Positions 11,860 through 24,800 of a DNA stretch of 64,000 bases are shown here, in pieces. The position numbers were made by a program, and so were the translations under genes. Source of the DNA: Lasiosphaeria ovina (Eukaryota; Ascomycota; Sordariomycetes; Sordariales; Lasiosphaeriaceae); NCBI GenBank assembly GCA_033439765.1, contig JAULSN010000008.1:1178001-1242000 (forward strand). Reading direction: 5' to 3'. The notes beneath the pieces are model-generated. The model made no database searches. It was not told where the DNA came from and saw only the letters and a program-made list of their open reading frames with translations. The number at the start of each line of letters is the position of its first letter. The stretch's first letter is position 1.

Positions 11860-13099
11860 ATGGCGTCCGACTCCTTCACCATCAAGACGCCGTGCTCGAG
11901 CGCCAACATCGGGCCGGGCTTCGACGTGATAGGGCTGGCTCTGTCCATGTACCTCGAGCTGCAAGTTACCATCCACGCGTCCAAGGCCACCTCGGACCAG
12001 CCCCTCAACTGCCGCATCACGTACGAGGGCGAGGGCGAGAACTCGGGCGATATCAGCCTTGACCCCGCCGTCAATCTCATCACGCGTGTTGCCCTCTATG
12101 TGCTGCGCTGCCACGACCAGCGCAGCTTCCCCGTCGAGACGCACGTGCACATCAAAAACCCCATCCCGCTCGGGCGAGGCCTCGGCTCCTCGGGCGCCGC
12201 CGTTGTTGCTGGCGTCTTGCTCGGCAAGGAGTGCGGTCGTCTGGACCACCTCACCCCCGAGCGCCTCTTTGACTTTTGTCTCATGATCGGTCCGTCGCTC
12301 ACCTCCTTCGAGCCTGATATTCTCTAGACACTCCACAACTAACCATGCAATCACGTGGCCAACAGAGCGCCACCCGGACAATGTTGGCGCTGCTTTGTTT
12401 GGCGGCTTTGTCGGCACATATCTAAAGCCGTTGACGCCCGAGGACGTGGCCCGGACCGAGATCCCGCTGAGCGAGGTGCTCCCGCCGGCCGGAGGCGTCG
12501 ACACGGGCATGAAACCGCCTAACCCCCCTCACGGCATCGGCCACCACATCAAGTTCCCCTGGGCGCCCGAGATCAAAGCCGTGGCTATCATCCCGGAGTT
12601 CGAGGTGCCCACGGCCAAGGCGCGCGCCGTGTTGCCGTCGCATTACCCTAGGCCCGACGTGGTAAGTAGGCTGCTGCTGCTGCTGCCGCCCCCACCAATT
12701 CCTACTTGTTTCTCCGCCGGTGCCGGATAGCAGCTGATGGGAGGCAAACAGACGTTCAACCTGCAGAGGATAACTCTCCTTCCGGCGGCGCTCGGGCAGT
12801 CGCCGCCCGACCCGGAGCTGATCTACCTGGCCATGCAGGACAAGCTGCACCAGCCGTACCGGCAGACCCTGATCCCCGGGCTCACCGAGATTGTCGAGTC
12901 GATGACGCCCGTCACGCAGCCGGGGCTCCTGGGCGTGTGCCTGTCGGGGGCTGGGCCGACGATCCTGGCGCTTGCCACGAGCAACTTTGACGAGATCGCG
13001 AACAACATCATCGCGAGGTTCAAGAAGCAGCACATTGTGTGCAACTGGAAGCTGCTCGAGCCCGCCGAGGGCACCCAGGTCATCCGCGCGCAGCAATAA
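11860..13099 (+). CDS. thr1: Homoserine kinase
   Basis: Three exons (11860-12289, 12366-12661, 12752-13099) with introns of 76 and 90 nt give 357 aa, the family length. The enzyme phosphorylates homoserine with ATP, the branch step toward threonine (and isoleucine), in the cytosol. The GHMP-kinase signature IPLGRGLGSSGAAVVAG lies near residue 101. The N-terminal KTPCSSANIGPGFDVIGLAL and C-terminal CLSGAGPTILAL are also typical of GHMP kinases. For intron 2 I chose the acceptor at 12751 because it follows a CTGAT branch site and restores the conserved FNLQR stretch directly after PRPDV; the nearer AG at 12733 would insert six extra residues. A taa-rich 3' end follows. Confidence 0.95.
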
Positions 13100-14353
13100 T
13101 AATAATAATAGTAAATAAAAATGGAGAGACAATTAACCCGTGATACCCCCATCCACGATAGCCATGCATTCATCATGCAAACATATGACGCAATTCCCAA
13201 GACGAGAGATGTGTGTTGCCAAGCTTGGGATGTTGCTGTTAGTAGGATAGTGTATTTTGCGGATCTTTGGCAGGGGCTTAGAGAGAAATGTTAGCTGACT
13301 GTTATTAGATTACTTGTGAAATACATGTTGACCACTACTATAGTATTAGCAAAGAACGAGCCACTGTTAGTGCCCAATCTGGCCGGTTCAGTCGTCTGTC
13401 AGGTGTTGGGGCTCCACTTTCCCCAGCTCAGCGACCAACCCAGCGGAGCTCCCCCCAGTTGCAGCCAATCAAAAGCCGCATCGGCCCCTTCCGATGGCAC
13501 CACGCAGGCGCAAAAGGGACGATTCTGGGTAAGCGACTGTAATCCTCCCCGGGGTGTAAATCGTCCCACCTAGAAGGCGCAACCTCTGGGGGGCCTGCAG
13601 CCATTGGCCCTGGGGGCCGTAGGGCTGAACCCATCTGATGGTTTCGAGGGCCGGGTGGCATGATTGCAATGGGAAAAACATCTAATCACTTCCTTCCGTT
13701 CCTGCAACTCCCGCGCGCGCCTGCTGCCTTGCTTTTTTGGCTGGGCCCAGCTTTAGGCCTGCTGCTGTTGTACGGAGTATGGACGAACACACCTTTCCAG
13801 CTTCCGGTCCCATCTGCGGGAATCTGCCCATCAGCCCATCTGCCCATTCCCCCAATGTGGCCTCCTCTCTCGTGCGTCTCCGTATGGTGGTGACAACCAG
13901 GCTTTCGGGTCCAGGACGGCGGGAGGAGGACCTAGGAGACCGCCGCTCCTCCAACCTACGAGTACGAACTCATTCGGAATCGTCTGATGCTCTGTGTTGG
14001 TGAAAGCCTGTTTCTTGCCCCGGCTGGCCGGCTGGTTGGCTGGCTGGGTCTTTGAACCATGCTCGTGTTGTTGACTCCCTCCCACCCCGTGAACCCATTG
14101 CATATAAGAATGTGTGACCGTCTCCTGTTGCTGCCAGTGTTGTTTTTGTGTATCATCGTCATCAGCCCACCAACCAGCCAGGACAACTCAACTCTCCATT
14201 CAGTCTTCTGTACTTTGTGTCTCTCTCAACTCCATCTTCGGTCTCATCATCTTGTAAAAAGGAAAGATCTATCGGTCAGACTCAAAAAAAGGGGCAAACG
14301 GTTATTGTCATACACTCCTCTCAGCCACCACAGCAACACCAACAAAAAACATC
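13100..14353. other. Intergenic, promoter of the small mitochondrial gene at its right end
   Basis: Begins with the AT-rich 3' UTR of thr1 (TAATAATAATAATAG, AATAAA near 13116). No coding frame with support is seen. The right 250 bp contain a TATAAG box and a pyrimidine-rich leader for the downstream gene. Confidence 0.5.
14103..14108 (+). promoter_or_regulatory. Possible TATA box
   Basis: TATAAG about 250 nt upstream of the ATG at 14354, followed by CT-rich sequence typical of fungal leaders. Weak positional evidence only. Confidence 0.3.
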
Positions 14354-14710
14354 ATGTCTCCCGTCATCGCCCGAGCTGCCATGCGCGCCGCCGCCATGCG
14401 CACCGTCACACGCAGGCAGTTCTCCATGATCCAGTCGATGCGCAGCTTCGCGCGGAGCTTCGAGTCGCACCCGTTCGAGCGCCTGCCCGTCTCGACCCCC
14501 ACCCACGCGCTCGACTGGTCGCTGCCCATCAAGGGCCTGGCCAAGAAGTCTGCCCTGTAAGCCTTACCTGCACATATATGATCCTCTCCATGGTTGGACA
14601 ACAAACAGTAAAACTGACTTGCTTTGTGTTGCAGCTACTTCCCGTTCATGGCCGTCTTCCTCGGCTGGCCGCTTGTTGCCGCTACCGTGGCCAACGGGCA
14701 CATCCAATAA
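14354..14710 (+). CDS. Small mitochondrial inner-membrane protein, possible respiratory-complex subunit
   Basis: Two exons (14354-14556, 14635-14710) and a 78-nt intron with an ACTGAC branch site give 92 aa. Residues 1-35 are rich in Arg, Ala, Ser and Met without acids (MSPVIARAAMRAAAMRTVTR), which resembles a mitochondrial presequence. A conserved-looking stretch SLPIKGLAKKSALYFPF is followed by one hydrophobic segment (FMAVFLGWPLVAATVA) and a short tail. The arrangement of presequence, short soluble stretch and single C-terminal membrane helix is that of small respiratory-chain subunits. There is faint resemblance to the COX7C/COX8 pattern, but the canonical fungal Cox8 sequence differs, so I do not name it. 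Confidence 0.75.
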
Positions 14711-15551
14711 GAGAGGAACCAGCCCTCTGTTGTGAGACGGGAACATATATATAAAAGGGACGAGTGGCAGCTACGGCAAGCCTGTCCGTCTCTCTGTACA
14801 TACTGCATTTGACGAACCAGGTTCGAAAAGGCGTTGGGGGGATATCCATTGGCATTGCATTGCATAAACAGCCTGCTCCTCCTGGTCACTGGCTAGGTAC
14901 CTGGGAAGGAAGGAGAGGCACCATCTGTTTTCTCTTGTTTTTTTCTCTTCTCCTTTATAGATACACACATCAGAAAAGAAAAGACGCCGATGATCATATC
15001 AAAGTCATATTAAAATCTCATCTGCATGATCTCATCTGCATGTACAAGCGAGGTCTCCACCACTTACTTGCCTGCTGTCTCTCTCTCTGTCTGTACCTAC
15101 CTATGCTTCTTGTCGTACTGTTATCAGGGGTCTCAACTCTCGTGCTACCTCGGGCGTGTACAGAGCGGCAGAAAGGGAGAATATCACTGCTCCCATTTCG
15201 AGACACGAAACCAACGTTGCCCGAGCACGTATTTCAGACATCAGTTTTGCCCTGCCTCGCGTATACCTACCTACATACCTCTTGCGTTGGTGCCTCTGCC
15301 TGGACCTACCTCGCATGGAAGGTTACTAATACCTTCCCAGCATTCATATATACCGTACCCGTTGACATTACTTTAAACAACCATTTCTACAGTACGTACA
15401 GCCGAGACCCGCAGATTCGAATCACACACACACACAAGATAGGAGAATAACATGAATGATATAATGTTGTGTGATAACTCCCGCTACACAGCAACTTGCA
15501 CTAAGGTAGGTACCTAAGGTATCTACTCTAATCCGTCGTTTCCTCCTCACA
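14711..15551. other. Intergenic, no supported gene
   Basis: Three-prime flank of the small mitochondrial gene and left flank of the gag-like relic. It contains several AGGTACCT-type words (near 14894 and 15502) and a short CA run at 15425. Frames such as 14764-15450 lack any protein-like features. Confidence 0.45.
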
Positions 15552-16070
15552 ATGGCCTCGTCTGGAGAAAGTCAAGGGGGCGCACCACCTCCTGAACCAC
15601 CCCAACCACCGCACATGACGCCCTTGCCAGACTTGAGAGCATGTGGCACTTTTGGCGGCGAGTCGTCGACATTGAGATGGATACAGAAGATAAAGTGGGA
15701 ATGTGTCCGGACCGGACGGCCCATGGATAACGCCTACGCCTTGGTATTCGTTCAAGCTATCGATATACAACTAACTGGAAAGGCTACAGTGTTCTCAAAA
15801 TTCTCTCCTGTCATACGTCATGCACTTGGTCGAGCCAAAGCGGGAGCAGCCAACACAGAGTTGGAAACTGACGTGGAGAGAGCACTGGTCTAGAGATTCC
15901 CCGTGAAACTACTGGATGGAGGATGAGAAATCCCCCTTCATACCTACAATGGCATTCAAGGCCTCTGACGACAGAACTCAGACGAGTCCCTTGCGTCGTA
16001 CTATACTCGCGCGAAGAACCTTCTGTTGTTACTGGGATGTCCAGACGCTCCACCTCACTCACCAGAGTAG
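15552..16070 (+). pseudogene. Degraded retrotransposon gag-like fragment
   Basis: An open frame of 113 codons from ATG 15552 includes FGGESSTLRWIQKIKWE and the stretch AIDIQLTGKA. This resembles the N-terminal capsid-like region of gag proteins in ascomycete LTR elements. The same frame continues past the TAG at 15891 with further gag-like text, including SDESLASYYTRAKNLL near 15978-16025, and ends at TAG 16068. It is interrupted by internal stops at 15891 (TAG) and two TGA codons before 15975. Preserved frame plus three stops suggests inactivation by point mutation without frameshift, as repeat-induced point mutation (RIP) would cause. I see no pol region or LTR next to it. Family assignment is from pattern memory, not a search. 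Confidence 0.6.
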
Positions 16071-18033
16071 GCAGGATAAATAATTAGGTATCTCCATCTC
16101 CATCGTCCCGCAATGGGGGCCAACTAGCCAACCATGCACGCGCGGCGCACAAAATACAGACAATAAAAACCATACAACTAAAGAAAAGCAACTTTCTTTT
16201 CCCGCACTGGCTCGTGAATTATGAATTGTGTGTACCACTGGCATCTCTCTGCCATCTTGAATCTTCAGGCTGGTCTCTGCTCTCGGCTAGAGCCAGATGA
16301 TGGTCGAAGGCGGAGGAGCTGATGACATCCGAACAAGCACACAGTCGCATCCTTCACCGGCTGGAAGGGTTCGGGCTGTTGTCCCATAATTATGCCTTTA
16401 TCAAGCTGGGACTACCTCTCTCGTTCTTGTTCCAGGCCAAGGCTGATCGGGGTAAAGGGGTTTAGTTCCGAGGAAGACAGACACTGTTGTATTGTCTCTT
16501 TGCTGCTGTTACTCGGCCTTGAAGTTGTTGCTAGCGTAATCCCTGCCCGTCCATCTAGCTGACGAATAGTAGTTGACTACGTACAGATGTTATAACCTGG
16601 CTTTGGCAGGACTGACTGACTTGAGAGCGATCCGCCGAGCGAAGAATACAAGCATCGCCCCTGCCTCGCGGTGGCACCCCTGACGCTTGCTATTCTCGCC
16701 CGATATGTCCTGATAACCGAAGGATCTACAGATAGAGTCGGAACTCTAAATGGACGGCCGAAAACAAGACCGAGAATAGTCAATACGCAGTTGGATGGTA
16801 CTGGGATCTTTAGTTAGACTACCACGGCTCTCTTAATGAGGTTTTGTATCTGCCACCCTGAAGTAGATATCTCAGCTAGACAAAACCCAGCCAATGTTAA
16901 GTGGCAAAATAGGGGAAACTCGACAGCCGAACTACAGTTGTTCCATGTACATACATTCCAGGCTGGTCGTCTCTTAGCAATCTCAGAGGCTGACTACGGG
17001 CCGAGATCTCCAGATGAATCCCAGTTTCAGAACGAGCCAACAATCGCAACGACATAGCAGAACAAAAGAGACGGATATCTGACCAAATTGCTGCCCCGGA
17101 TTTTTGACCACCGGAGGTCTTTAGGTGGTTTCCATCTACCTTTGCTGTGCATGGTTACCCCTAACTTGCGTCTGTTCCCGAGCTGAACTAACTACCGCTT
17201 TGAGAAACAACAGCAGCCAAAGTGAAAACAGTAGGGGTTGTCACTAACTCAAGGAAATTCCTACTCGCATCTTTTACTCGCATCCCTTCTCTCCAACGGT
17301 TATGTCTGACACCCCCCGCCCTCAGTCACTTTACCAAGTTTAAAGTCCACCCTATACTGGTTTGACACGGCATGGTTGCGCACATGCCGGTGTGAGCACC
17401 GTGGAGGGAGAAACGGCGGATATAAGCCTTGTCGCTGGCTTCATGCCGTGTCGGTGTCGGGGATCTCTGTATCTCCTCACGGATGGCCAAGTCCTGTACA
17501 AAGAAATCGCCTCGGCGGTTTCAGGTAGTGTTAAACATTGGTTGTGTAACTAAAGCGCCTATCCATACGCGCATAGCTTCCCAGTACGTATATGTATGTA
17601 TATATAAGCAAGAGCGGCACTACCGGTAGAGTCTAGTCTATACGCGTAGCCGTAGCCCTTGAGCAGGCATCAGCACAAGGCAGATATATATACCTAGGTA
17701 TGCAGTACTCCCCCGTTGAACGGACATGATAGTACTGGTATCACCGATAACCCTCTGCCATAGCACAAACCATAAATGCCCTCATGCACTACACGTATGC
17801 CGTTTTACTCACAACATCTCTCAATGGAATTATTCTCGGTTTCTTGTGTTACGGGGCATGGTACCTACCTAAATAACTACACACCACCTGTCTACATACC
17901 AGAGAAAGCCATCACAAATCATGGTATAACTCACTTGGATATCTCTATATACATACATGCCCCCACTAGACTCGGAATATTGCCCAAGGACGTCCAAACC
18001 AAAACATACCATGAGGTCAAATGTAACCAAAAG

Positions 18034-18100
18034 CAAACAAACAAACAAACAAACAAACAAACAAACAAACAAACAAACAAACAAACAAACAAACAAACAA
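18034..18100. repeat. (AAAC)n microsatellite
   Basis: About 17 perfect tetranucleotide units. There are no spacers between identical repeats, so this is not a CRISPR array. Confidence 0.9.
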
Positions 18101-18661
18101 GCTGTCTGTCTATCCCCTTCATACCTTCCCTGCTCAGCCTCGCCCTAACCTCTCGACTTGACTTGCTCCAATGTAATTGCACCGGGGCGGGAGTGTCACG
18201 GACACCTATTGTAGCAGCAATGTAAAGCATAGGGGCGGCGGGCAACGGTAACGGTAGAAGAAAGAAACTGAAAGGGGAAGTTCGGGTTGCGTCGTTCTAG
18301 GAATGAACATAATGGAATAGGGACGGATATATTCCCAACACTACCAAGCAGGTAGGTAGGCAAGACAGGTATGCAGGGCGAGGCAAGGCAACGAAAGGGC
18401 AAGTTTGATCCTCGCTTGCCCTCAGCTTAGACCTCTCTTTGCCGTGTCTTTCATGAGTCTACTAGGCAAGGTAGCTATGTGCATATGCATATCCACACGT
18501 ACATCTTCACTAGGTAAGGTAGGTAGATGCTCAAAAAGCCTCCTTTCCCCTCCAGCGCAGCCCATTCCAGCCAACAATAACCTAGCCCGGCCCAACTAAG
18601 AGTGCCTAGATACGATATACGACAGCATGCCTGCCTACCTCTTACCTAGGTGGGTAGTCAG

Positions 18662-18806
18662 AACTAGCATGGCACGAAAATAGACTAACATGGCATCCCC
18701 ATCCCAATAAACTAGCACGGCAAGGCAAGGCATGGCATGGTACAATAACTAGCGGGGCATCACAATAAAACTAGCACGGTTTCACCACAAGAACTACCAT
18801 GGCGCG
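18662..18806 (+). repeat. Degenerate array of ACTAGCAYGGCA-like motifs
   Basis: Six related 12-mers lie within 145 bp: ACTAGCATGGCA, ACTAACATGGCA, ACTAGCACGGCA, ACTAGCGGGGCA, ACTAGCACGGTT and ACTACCATGGCG. Spacing is 20-40 bp, and purine-poor A-rich linkers such as CAATAA recur between some copies. Confidence 0.6.
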
Positions 18807-21800
18807 GCAAGCCATATTTACCAATCCATCTACCCATCTTTACGACACGACACGGTATATACGAGTTAACTAACATGTGTGCCACAGTCACAGTCGCAGA
18901 CAAGGAGCGCAGAAGATACGACACGCACGAACCCATCCGCCTTGCTTTTGTTTACCAGCCTACCTACAGAAAGGAAAAGAAAAAGGAACAAGCTATAGGA
19001 AGGAACGCTGCTAGCCCAGTGCAAGCGGCGGAGACACGTTAGCTCTGGCGGTGCGAGTTGCCGTGCGATTGCATGTCGCAGGTATACACATACACTTACA
19101 CTTACAAATACACGTGCGGGGTTATCGCGGCCACAGGAGAAAGGAGCGATAGCAGGGCTGTTCGCATCTATCTGCTGCATGTGCTGCGTAGTTGCCAGGC
19201 AATACAACCTCCCTATCTTCTGCCTCCCGGGCATCTGCGCGAATCCGTCAAGGACAGTATACCATATGCGGTATCAACTCCGGCGGACAGGGCTGCAGGA
19301 GTGGCGTGCGCAGTGTTGATATAAGGTGTATATTGTCTTGAGGCAGCCGGCTCTACCACATGCAGCACATCCGCGGACCCGAAAGGTCTCTAGAGTTTGT
19401 GCGACCATGTCTAGTAGTGGTAGTAGTAGTGTTGTCTCCTGGCTGCCTGACCGTCCCGAGAGCTGACAACCCAATCCACCACGGCAGACACAAACATCCC
19501 ACCCGTCTGACCGCACTGCGCCGAACCAGATGTCTGGGCGGTGGTCACAACGGACGACTGCCTGCGTAGAGCGTGAGAACCATAGGTTCGGCTCAAAATG
19601 CATCTCATCTCCTCGTCGTGGGACACATCAGACCTGCCCACCGTCGGTATTGTGCGGGACAGCGAGCCCCGTCTGTGGATGTCGCGGCATGCGTGTACGC
19701 GCTGACAGGCAGCCAGACAGAGAGACAGACCGGACGGGCGTACAGGCAGGCACTGGTTCGGAAGGAATGCGTCATGTAATGCAATCCTCCCTCTCACGCA
19801 ACGGGCCAAACCGCCGCGCATCGGGCTGGCAAGGCTGAGAGAGACAAACAGAGAGAAAGAGAGCCGCCCACTTTCCGGCAACGGTTCTGCACTGCAGAGC
19901 CGGCCACGATCTCACCACTCACCCCTTCAACGGACCAGGGAAGACACTCGCATCATCCTGTACGAGTGAAAGTCCTTGGGTCGAGTCGCTGTCCCTGTGG
20001 CCTCAGAGCTCGCACTTGAACGTGTTCCATCCGGAGCAACAGGCCGGCCGCCGCATGGGAGCCAGACACAGGAGCGGCCTGGTGGGTCGGCCCTCGCACT
20101 TTGCGGGTGGCCCAGGGCCAGGACTGGGGCCGTATTGGAGTCTCCATTGAGACCGGGCCAAGGCAGGCCAGGTAGGCCCGGCTAATATCCATCGAGGATT
20201 AGATGATGCTGTGTGGCCTGCCCGCTTTCAAACAACCAGCCAGCCAGTCCGGACAGTGGGTAAGAGGCATGGCAGCGTGATCGACTCCTTCGTTTCTGGT
20301 CCTGCTGGGGAAAAAGAACCAAAATTGCGTCGATCCGTCCACTCGGGGGATCGAGAGTCCCACATCGGAGGCATGGTCCGGGCACGCGGAGCATTGTGTT
20401 GCCAATCCGATATAATTATCGAACCCGCTGTCGAAGTGGAGAAACGTTCTTTTGTTGCGCAGGCTTGGGGGTGGTTAAGGTGCGTACGGTAGGCTGCATG
20501 CAGTGCTACAGCACTTGCAGATCGGGATGCCTTCCGAGAGCGTCCCCCTCCATCCTCTCCATCCCATCCTTATCGTCCCAAAGACACATGGTTGGTTGGG
20601 GCATCTGAAACCGTGGCTGACATGGGCGGCCATGACATGTGGAACAGGTCAGAGAGACCGAGCAAGTGGGCGCGAGACGAGTCTATTACTGGCGGCATTC
20701 TCCGGGTGGCGGGGAATCGGAGGGACAGGGACGATGGGATGGATCTCTGAACGGATCTCTGGCCAGACGGGTGAGTGGGGGTGACGGAGCGAAACAGAAT
20801 AGAGCGTACTTTAGAAACAAATGCCGACTTGTTTGGTAGTGCTCCACATGTGTACATGCGCAAATTCCCATCATGGATCGTGGATCATGGCACATGGCCC
20901 GTCTTCCAGACACCACACCGGGCAAGAACAGTCGGTGGGTTTTGCTCAACTCCCCTCTCTCCTCTCGGCAGACGCCTTATTCCTGCAGTAGACTTTCCTT
21001 GCCTCGCGTTCCATCTGGGTTGGCATTGCGGCACAGCGCGTACCTCGCTCTCAGTCCGATGCCTTGGGTTAGCAAAATAAGTCTACTTTGGTGCTTAAAT
21101 CACTTCAGGCAGACGAAAACAGAACCGCCCGGCTTGTTTGGTAGATGCCTGGTGTGTCTGCGATCCGCTTTCTGGCCGACGGCCGGCCACTGACCCGCAT
21201 TTCGTATCCCGAGGAAGGGATCAATAGCCTTCCTCGAACCCCCCACAGAAGCCGTTTGTACGTGTATCTTTTGCGGCCTGTGGTCCGTGGTCCGTGGAGC
21301 GTAAGGCTTGCACTTGGCTGTTGGATCTTGCGGCAAGTGTGCGACAAATGGCAGGTATTGCACATGAGGAAACATGCCAAGATCACACCCAAACGGCTCG
21401 GGTGGAGTTGGCACTTGTGGTCTCAACTCTCAAACGTCTCAGGCCAATTGGTCGATAAGCTGATCAATCTGACATTCTGACATCTTGACTTGTCTGATTG
21501 TTGGTTGAGGCTCGTCACTTTTCCTGCTTGTTCGAGTAAACCTGCCGAGTCGAGATGTGGAAGCGGGTCGGCATGTCAAATGATGTGCTGGACAGGGGTA
21601 GGCCTTCCTGAAATCGATCAAGTCCCCGGGCCGCGCTTGCTTTGCCGCGTCGTACATCCGAGCTCTCGGGCAAGCCCCTGACTATTTTTGACTACGTACC
21701 AAGGAGCGCCGCTCCGAGCGCTTGTTAGTCCTCGCCGCATTTGCGCTTAGGCTGCAACATCTGGGGCCTGCCGGGACACGGCCGTCTCGGGACACGGCTT

Positions 21801-24800
21801 GCGGTACGGCTTGCATCACAAGAAGTGTCTGTATTTAGTGCAACAACATGCGTATCTTCATGTCTGTACGATTGGCCACCGGATAACACACCATGAGAAA
21901 TGCCATCCTCCCCATGCCCACGGTGCCAAGACGAGCGAGATGGACATTGCCATGGCACGAATCGCGCGAGAAGGCGTGGTGGGGGGAGGGCTCAAAGTCC
22001 GCGTCCCAACTTCATAAATGCCGGGATGAATACCGGCTTGGAAAGACAGGTTCGCTCAGAGTCTCTCCTCTCCGACCTTGTCCACAAGCGGTGAAGAAAA
22101 TCCAGGCGGTACTTGGTAGGATTCACGGAGGATGACAGAGCAATAGGACATGTGCCACAAAATGTGACGGCATGGCTGCCTCCGTTTTCCGGAGAATCCA
22201 CGGTGACTTTTTTGCCGAGAAAGTCATTGGCTTGAACCGTGCATGCTGAGCAGCACTATACATGACTCGACCTTCGGCAGGCGAACAACGGAATTATGTC
22301 TGGCAGAACGCGACGCGGCAATGCTAAGGCGCTGGCAGTTAGGAGAAACTTACGGAGCCACCCATTCCTTTCAAGAAAAGCTCGGGGCTCTGAGTATTGT
22401 AACAGTGCCCGGCCATGGTCAGCCCTGTGACGGCTGTCCAGAGAACGCTCGGAAAAACTTGACCTATTCAGGTGGATTTGAGATCTTGCAACTGCATGCG
22501 GCTATGGCCAGCCCTGTGGCGGTTGTTGTGCCTCTTCCACCGCAACAACTGCGATAAGGCTGGTTCGTGTTGGGAGGTAGGTATTCTCCAGACCGACATT
22601 AGCCAGACGTGTCCGCCATCAACGAGCCTGGCATCCTTCATTTTCGAGCATAGCGGCAGACTAGAACAGGTTTTTGGAAGATGGAAAGCTATGGAAAAGA
22701 ACTGTTTCCCGGCTGAAGGTATTCGGGACCATTGTCCGGGCATGTCGGACAAAGTCCAAAGGCTCAAACACACCGCACGCGTTGCCGCTTATTGTTCAAG
22801 GAGCGGTTTGAGATCGGCCCAGTTGGCGGGCGGGCAGCCAAAAGGGTCCGAGATACGGCAGTCCGTGCGGACAAAGTCCTGGCTCTAGGAAGATACCAGG
22901 TAAGAATGGAGAAACTAGTGGTGACAAATGGAGACGCGAGTAATCCTTGAACCGATCTGTGAACATTCATGCCCTGAATATCAGATTGCAGCTATAGATG
23001 GATTGATACTTTAAGCACGGAACGTCGCCGTGATTCTGCGCAATGGTAAAGCCGGGCCGCTCACTTCGCACTTGGGAGAATCGATCTGAGACCAGGAACA
23101 TTAAAATCGAGTCTTGAGGGCAGGAGGTGTGGTGTGGTGTTAGCTTCCTTTGCTCTGTCTGATGTATCTGGGGTCAGCTTGAGTCGAGGCCCACAACCGG
23201 CCTATCCAAACTTTGCTCAATCTTGGATGACGTGGGTAGCACGTGGCATAATAGACAAGAATGACAACGTATTGCCATTCCTTGAAGGCTCTTTGCCTCT
23301 GGAGAGTAAGCTGTACCAAGTGGAGCCAAACCGGGAAGAGTCAAGCGAGATTGCCTTTGGCTTGCCCCGTGGATGAATTATGACTTCAGATGGAGTCGGG
23401 CTGTACATCTCTTGTGCTCTCCATTGTTTATTGGAAAGCACAAACAACGGCAAGCCAGGTATTGGGGTGTGTGCCTGGGCTATAAGTGGGTGGAGAACAG
23501 ACATCGCTGACGGTGCCCCATCTTGGTCGGTCCTGGGTGGGCTGAGATTGTGAGGATCTGGCGGGTTGTCCTCCACAGTAAAGGTGATCAATACACTGCC
23601 AGGGGTAACTACTTGCTTCAAGAAAATATACGTGAAGCAAGAGGAGGCGATGCGTGAGATAGCGCCCATCCATCAGCTGCTATTTGTTTCAATGTTTTGA
23701 AAGAGGGAGGGGGTGGGGTATCCCGCCTCTTGAGGTCGCCAAGATGCAACACAGGCCGCAGATATTAAGAAGACGACTCGTGAAAGAGCGGACTTAAGTC
23801 CAGATTCGCGGTAGATATGCGGCTCAGCGCGCATTAAGCCGCATGCCTGGCCAAGCGGAGAACTTCGCTAACCGGAGTGCCGGGATTCGTCTGCTGTTTC
23901 GGAGCCCCGCGATGCTGAAGCTGAAGCCTATCGAAAGCCCGCACATTGCTGGATGGCTAAACTCGATGTGCTCCCAGTGGCCCTGCGGTCCTGTACCTTA
24001 CTTAGTCTTGTCGTCCTGTGTCTAAGCCTCGCTTCCTGGATCTGGATGGCCAACAATGGCGTCGTCCATCATGTGGAAGCCAAGCCGTGGGGAGGTTGTG
24101 AGAGGCTGGCACACACTCTGCGTGACACAGGCTTGATGACGGTCAGGTCAGCAGCCACGCACGCCAGGATGCTGAGATGATATGACCCGAAGTTTGAGGG
24201 TCAGGGTTTGATTATGGCGTTGAGGTTTGCGGCGGCTCAGCCCTTGCTTGGCTCGTAGCCGACCCAGCCCTACGACAGAACCGATCCACAGCCATGTGCG
24301 AGGTGTGCGTGCTGCCTGTCGAACCCGCCGAGAGGTTGCTGGTGCATCGGCTCAGTGGGACAGATGAGCCGACAAATCAGGTGCGGGAGCTTCGTGAAAG
24401 AAGAGCCTCCCCGCCGCCCAGACCATCAAGTGAGAGATTGGGCTGTCTGTCCATCCTATTTTGCTTTGTCACCGCTGCCGGCCAAGGAATAAGGAATAGG
24501 TGCCGGAACTAACCTTAATTTCCAACATTGTCGACAACAGTGGAGGTCTCGCCGTGCAGCACAAAGCTTTTGTAACATGCTGATCCAAGAGGAGCCGAAA
24601 TGGCCGTGCCGATAGTGGCCGCGCGTAGGAGGAGGAGGAGGAGGAGGAGTTAAATTGATCTTGTCGCCATATCTGGCTAGGAAGTGTCCGTGCTTCTGCG
24701 ATTGAGAGACCGACAAGACGCCGGGACCAGAATGTAATCGACAGCCTAATCCCCACTGCCTGCGCCTTGGACCTTGTGCAATGGATCAGATCGGGCCTTA

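Noticed and set aside
11578..12510. Minus-strand frame of 310 codons
   Set aside because: Antisense shadow of homoserine kinase exons 1 and 2; the translation lacks any motif and crosses its introns.
12662..12733. Alternative shorter intron 2 in homoserine kinase (acceptor at 12733)
   Set aside because: It would add six residues before the conserved FNLQR stretch and lacks a well-placed branch site; 12751 follows CTGAT at a suitable distance.
18034..18100. Possible CRISPR-like array
   Set aside because: Perfect AAAC microsatellite without spacers in a fungal genome.
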